Part shown: piece after piece, positions 34,529 to 36,485 of the stretch
Layout of the letters: the number at the start of each line of letters is the position of its first letter
Numbering within the stretch: position 1 is the stretch's first letter
Assembly: GCF_001295845.1 (NCBI RefSeq)
Contig: NZ_LJIC01000105.1
Coordinates: 1-36,485 of the forward strand
Origin: Rhodopseudomonas sp. AAP120
GTDB lineage: Bacteria; Pseudomonadota; Alphaproteobacteria; Rhizobiales; Xanthobacteraceae
Reading direction: 5' to 3'
DNA: 36,485 bases
Position numbers and translations under genes: made by a program
Notes under the pieces: model-generated
What the model was told of the DNA's origin: nothing
The model's database searches: none
The model's input: only the letters and a program-made list of their open reading frames with translations

Positions 34529-35644
34529 ATGCTCATCCAGGCGCTTCTTGTCGACGACAGCCGTTCTGCCTTGGAGTACATGAAGCGTCAGATCGAAGCC
34601 GCGGGCGACGTCGGCGCGATTACCTTCACCGACCCGCTCGAGGCACTTGCCGCGGCCAGGCATACGGACATCGCTCTTGCGCTGGTCGACTACGAGATGC
34701 CGCATCTCGACGGCATCAGCCTGATCCGTGAGCTTCGCGCGCTTCCGCACTTCTCGGACATTCCGATCGTGATGATCACGTCGATCGAAAGCGACGACGT
34801 CCGGCTCCGCGCCCTCGACGCGGGCGCCACCGACTTCCTGTCCAAGCAGCAGAAGACCCTGGAAACCCAGGTGCGGCTTCGCAACCTCGTCAAGCTTGGG
34901 CTGGCGATCCGAAAGCTCAACGATCGCGCCGCACATCTGGCCTGGGAGGTCGCCGAGGCGACCCGGCAGTTGCAGGAACGAGAGGAAGAAATCATCCTCC
35001 GGCTGGCGCTGTCGGTCGAGTATCGCGACAACGACACCGGCGACCACACCCTTCGTGTCGCCAAGTACAGCCAGCTGATCGCGGGCCAACTCGGCCTTCC
35101 GCCACGACTATGCCGCGACATTTATCTCGCCGCACCGCTGCACGACGTCGGGAAGGTCGCGACACCCGACCACATCCTGCTGAAGCCGGGCGGCCTCACT
35201 CCGGAAGAGATCGCCGTGATGCGGACGCATACGACGGTCGGCGGCACGATTCTCGCCGGCAGCCGGTGCGAACTGATTCAACTCGCCGCCGATATCGCGA
35301 TCGCCCACCACGAACGCTGGGACGGCGCCGGCTATCCGCACCGCCTGAAGGGCGAGGACATCCCGATTGCCGCCAGGATCGTCGCCGTCGCCGACGTGTT
35401 CGACGCGCTGACGACCAAGCGTCCCTATAAAGAAGCGTTCACGCTGCCGACTGCGCGGCAACAGCTCGAAGAAGGAAGGGGCCGCCACTTCGACCCCGCC
35501 TGCGTCGACGCGTTCTTCGCGCGCTGGCCGGACGTCGTGGCCATCGCGACCGGACAAAGCCTGCCGATCGCCGCCGACGCGCCGGCGCTGCAGCCGGGCC
35601 TGAGCGTGACAGCTCCAAACGAGGTGGTTGCCTTACCGTCCTGA
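34529..35644 (+). CDS. Response regulator with HD-GYP domain (cyclic-di-GMP phosphodiesterase)
   Basis: 371 residues. A receiver occupies about 1-120 with phospho-acceptor Asp-54 (LVDYEMPHLDG), followed by a helical linker (120-160) and an HD-GYP domain with the metal-binding HD at 205-206 (APLHDVGKV) and the diagnostic HHERWDGAGYP (260-270). Such RpfG-like proteins hydrolyse cyclic di-GMP. A C-terminal tail of about 40 residues has no domain. The ribosome site is weak (GGGGACC). It is divergent from the chemotaxis operon. A receiver without a kinase partner nearby suggests CheA of that cluster may phosphorylate it, which is inference. Confidence 0.95.
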   Translation: MLIQALLVDDSRSALEYMKRQIEAAGDVGAITFTDPLEALAAARHTDIALALVDYEMPHLDGISLIRELRALPHFSDIPIVMITSIESDDVRLRALDAGATDFLSKQQKTLETQVRLRNLVKLGLAIRKLNDRAAHLAWEVAEATRQLQEREEEIILRLALSVEYRDNDTGDHTLRVAKYSQLIAGQLGLPPRLCRDIYLAAPLHDVGKVATPDHILLKPGGLTPEEIAVMRTHTTVGGTILAGSRCELIQLAADIAIAHHERWDGAGYPHRLKGEDIPIAARIVAVADVFDALTTKRPYKEAFTLPTARQQLEEGRGRHFDPACVDAFFARWPDVVAIATGQSLPIAADAPALQPGLSVTAPNEVVALPS

Positions 35645-35763
35645 GCGCTTGGGCGATGCATTCAACGCCGCCGACGTCGGGTCGCGAGATCTGCTGATCA
35701 CACGCATGACAACCGAGCAGGTCCCGGCCGTCCGCCTTTCGCCCGCCTCGCCCTCGCCTGTGG

Positions 35764-35988
35764 TTAGCCGCTCGGAGCCTCGTTGGAATCGCCGGGGTCG
35801 GACAGCATCCCGCTGCCGGGCGTTTTGCTCTCGTCGGTCAATTCGGGCTTGGTGTGCGGGCCGGCCGGGTTCGGCTCGGTTTTGACGTTGGCCTCCCGGG
35901 ATGTGGCCTTGCCGGCAGTTCCGCGGCTCTCGGCATGCTCATCGTCGCCCGCCTCATGCCGTTGCCCGACTAGATCCCTGTCCGCCAT
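35764..35988 (-). CDS. Small hydrophilic conserved hypothetical protein
   Basis: A 74-residue, highly charged and Gly/Pro/Thr/Ser-rich protein, probably disordered. It contains TPGSGMLSDPGDSNEAPSG at the C-terminus, a tail type I recall from small alphaproteobacterial hypothetical proteins. ATG 35988 is preceded by AGGAG 7 bases upstream. An upstream ATG at 36030 is less likely. Function unknown. It converges on the HD-GYP regulator gene with a gap of about 120 bp. Confidence 0.6.
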   Translation of the reverse strand: MADRDLVGQRHEAGDDEHAESRGTAGKATSREANVKTEPNPAGPHTKPELTDESKTPGSGMLSDPGDSNEAPSG

Positions 35989-36485
35989 GATGTCACTCCT
36001 GCCTATCCAACTTCTGCCGCGCGACCGCACCCTCCCAAGGGGAGTCCGCAGCGCAGCGTCATCACGGCAACAGCGAATGGCGTGCGTCTGTTCCTGGCAG
36101 CAGCCGCGTCAAAGCCTGCGACCAAGTGAGCGTCTCTTAAGCCGACGCCCTCGGCGGAACCTGCTTGGCGGCGAAGACGCGGACGCGCACCAGCGATCCT
36201 CAACCCATTGAAATCGTTGGCTGGGGCGGGAGGGTACTCAGCCAGCAGCCAACCGGATCGAACTTATTGAAATTATTGCGTTTCTATTCGCGACACAGGG
36301 CGTGTGTAGCATCCAAGTGTAGCATCAGCAAGTCCCGTGGCGGGACGAGCGGAAAGGCGCAGGCGCCCAGTGTCCCTACAGGCATGGGAATACGCCAACC
36401 TCGCTCGATCTCGATTGTCCGGTCGAGTCCGGGAAACAACATCCGGCTGCCGACCTCGAATTGAACGATTCAAGGCCGATAGGCG
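35989..36485. other. Right-end stretch without a convincing gene
   Basis: About 500 bp. Visible structures are an 8-bp inverted repeat GTTGGCTG (36216-36223) / CAGCCAAC (36246-36253), a short hairpin GTCCCG-TGG-CGGGAC (36332-36346), and a direct repeat GTGTAGCATC beginning near 36303 and again near 36317. Open frames here (for example 36165-36464) look random by composition and have no ribosome site. It might be an edge of an integrated element, but I see no integrase or tRNA gene. Confidence 0.4.

Noticed and set aside
36165-36464. Open frame of 99 codons at the right end
   Set aside because: There is no ribosome site and no recognisable domain, and the composition is like random GC-rich DNA.

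Overview
The window is high-GC DNA from an alphaproteobacterium, most likely of the Rhodopseudomonas/Bradyrhizobium group. This is inferred from the gene content (Urt/Fmd-type amide transport, two chemotaxis CheWs with a STAS protein), the codon bias and the intergenic palindromic repeats typical of that group (about 60-85 and 5135-5221). I see no insertion sequence, CRISPR array, rRNA or tRNA. Nearly all of it is tightly packed operons, with only three gene-free stretches over 300 bases.

Region 1 (1-3615): a Tat-exported NrtA/CmpA-type substrate-binding protein (minus strand) faces a PAS-containing sigma-54 activator (plus strand). The shared 190-bp gap holds a well-formed -24/-12 promoter for the binding protein and a 27-bp palindrome at the distance expected for an activator site.

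Region 2 (3631-15450): a large amide/urea utilisation operon on the minus strand. In transcription order it reads amidase, formamidase/acetamidase, then a five-gene Urt/Fmd-type ABC importer (binding protein, two permeases, two ATPases), an SDR oxidoreductase and a second amidase. Divergent to it are amiC and amiR, an amide sensor and an ANTAR-type antiterminator. The 400-bp gap contains a sigma-70-like promoter, a palindrome at the start site and a strong intrinsic terminator upstream of the first amidase. This points to AmiR-controlled transcription antitermination of the whole operon.

Region 3 (15455-24581): xth (exonuclease III), then a minus-strand catabolic operon that reads, in transcription order, acyl-CoA dehydrogenase, NDP-forming acyl-CoA synthetase, a small possibly SCP2-like protein, alpha/beta hydrolase, orphan branched-chain-type binding protein and aldehyde dehydrogenase. 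A divergent LysR regulator sits next to a perfect T-N11-A palindrome. The substrate is not identifiable from the sequence, and this is the best candidate here for an undescribed pathway.

Region 4 (24578-35644): a complete chemotaxis-type signalling operon on the minus strand: STAS protein, CheY, CheA, CheW, CheW, membrane MCP, CheR, CheB and a soluble coiled-coil receptor-like protein. That last protein has a CheZ-like D-x3-Q motif and an aromatic C-terminal pentapeptide like the CheR/CheB tether. A divergent response regulator with an HD-GYP (cyclic-di-GMP phosphodiesterase) domain adjoins it. No flagellar genes or cheD are visible. The right end (35764-36485) has one small hydrophilic protein and about 500 bp with no convincing gene.
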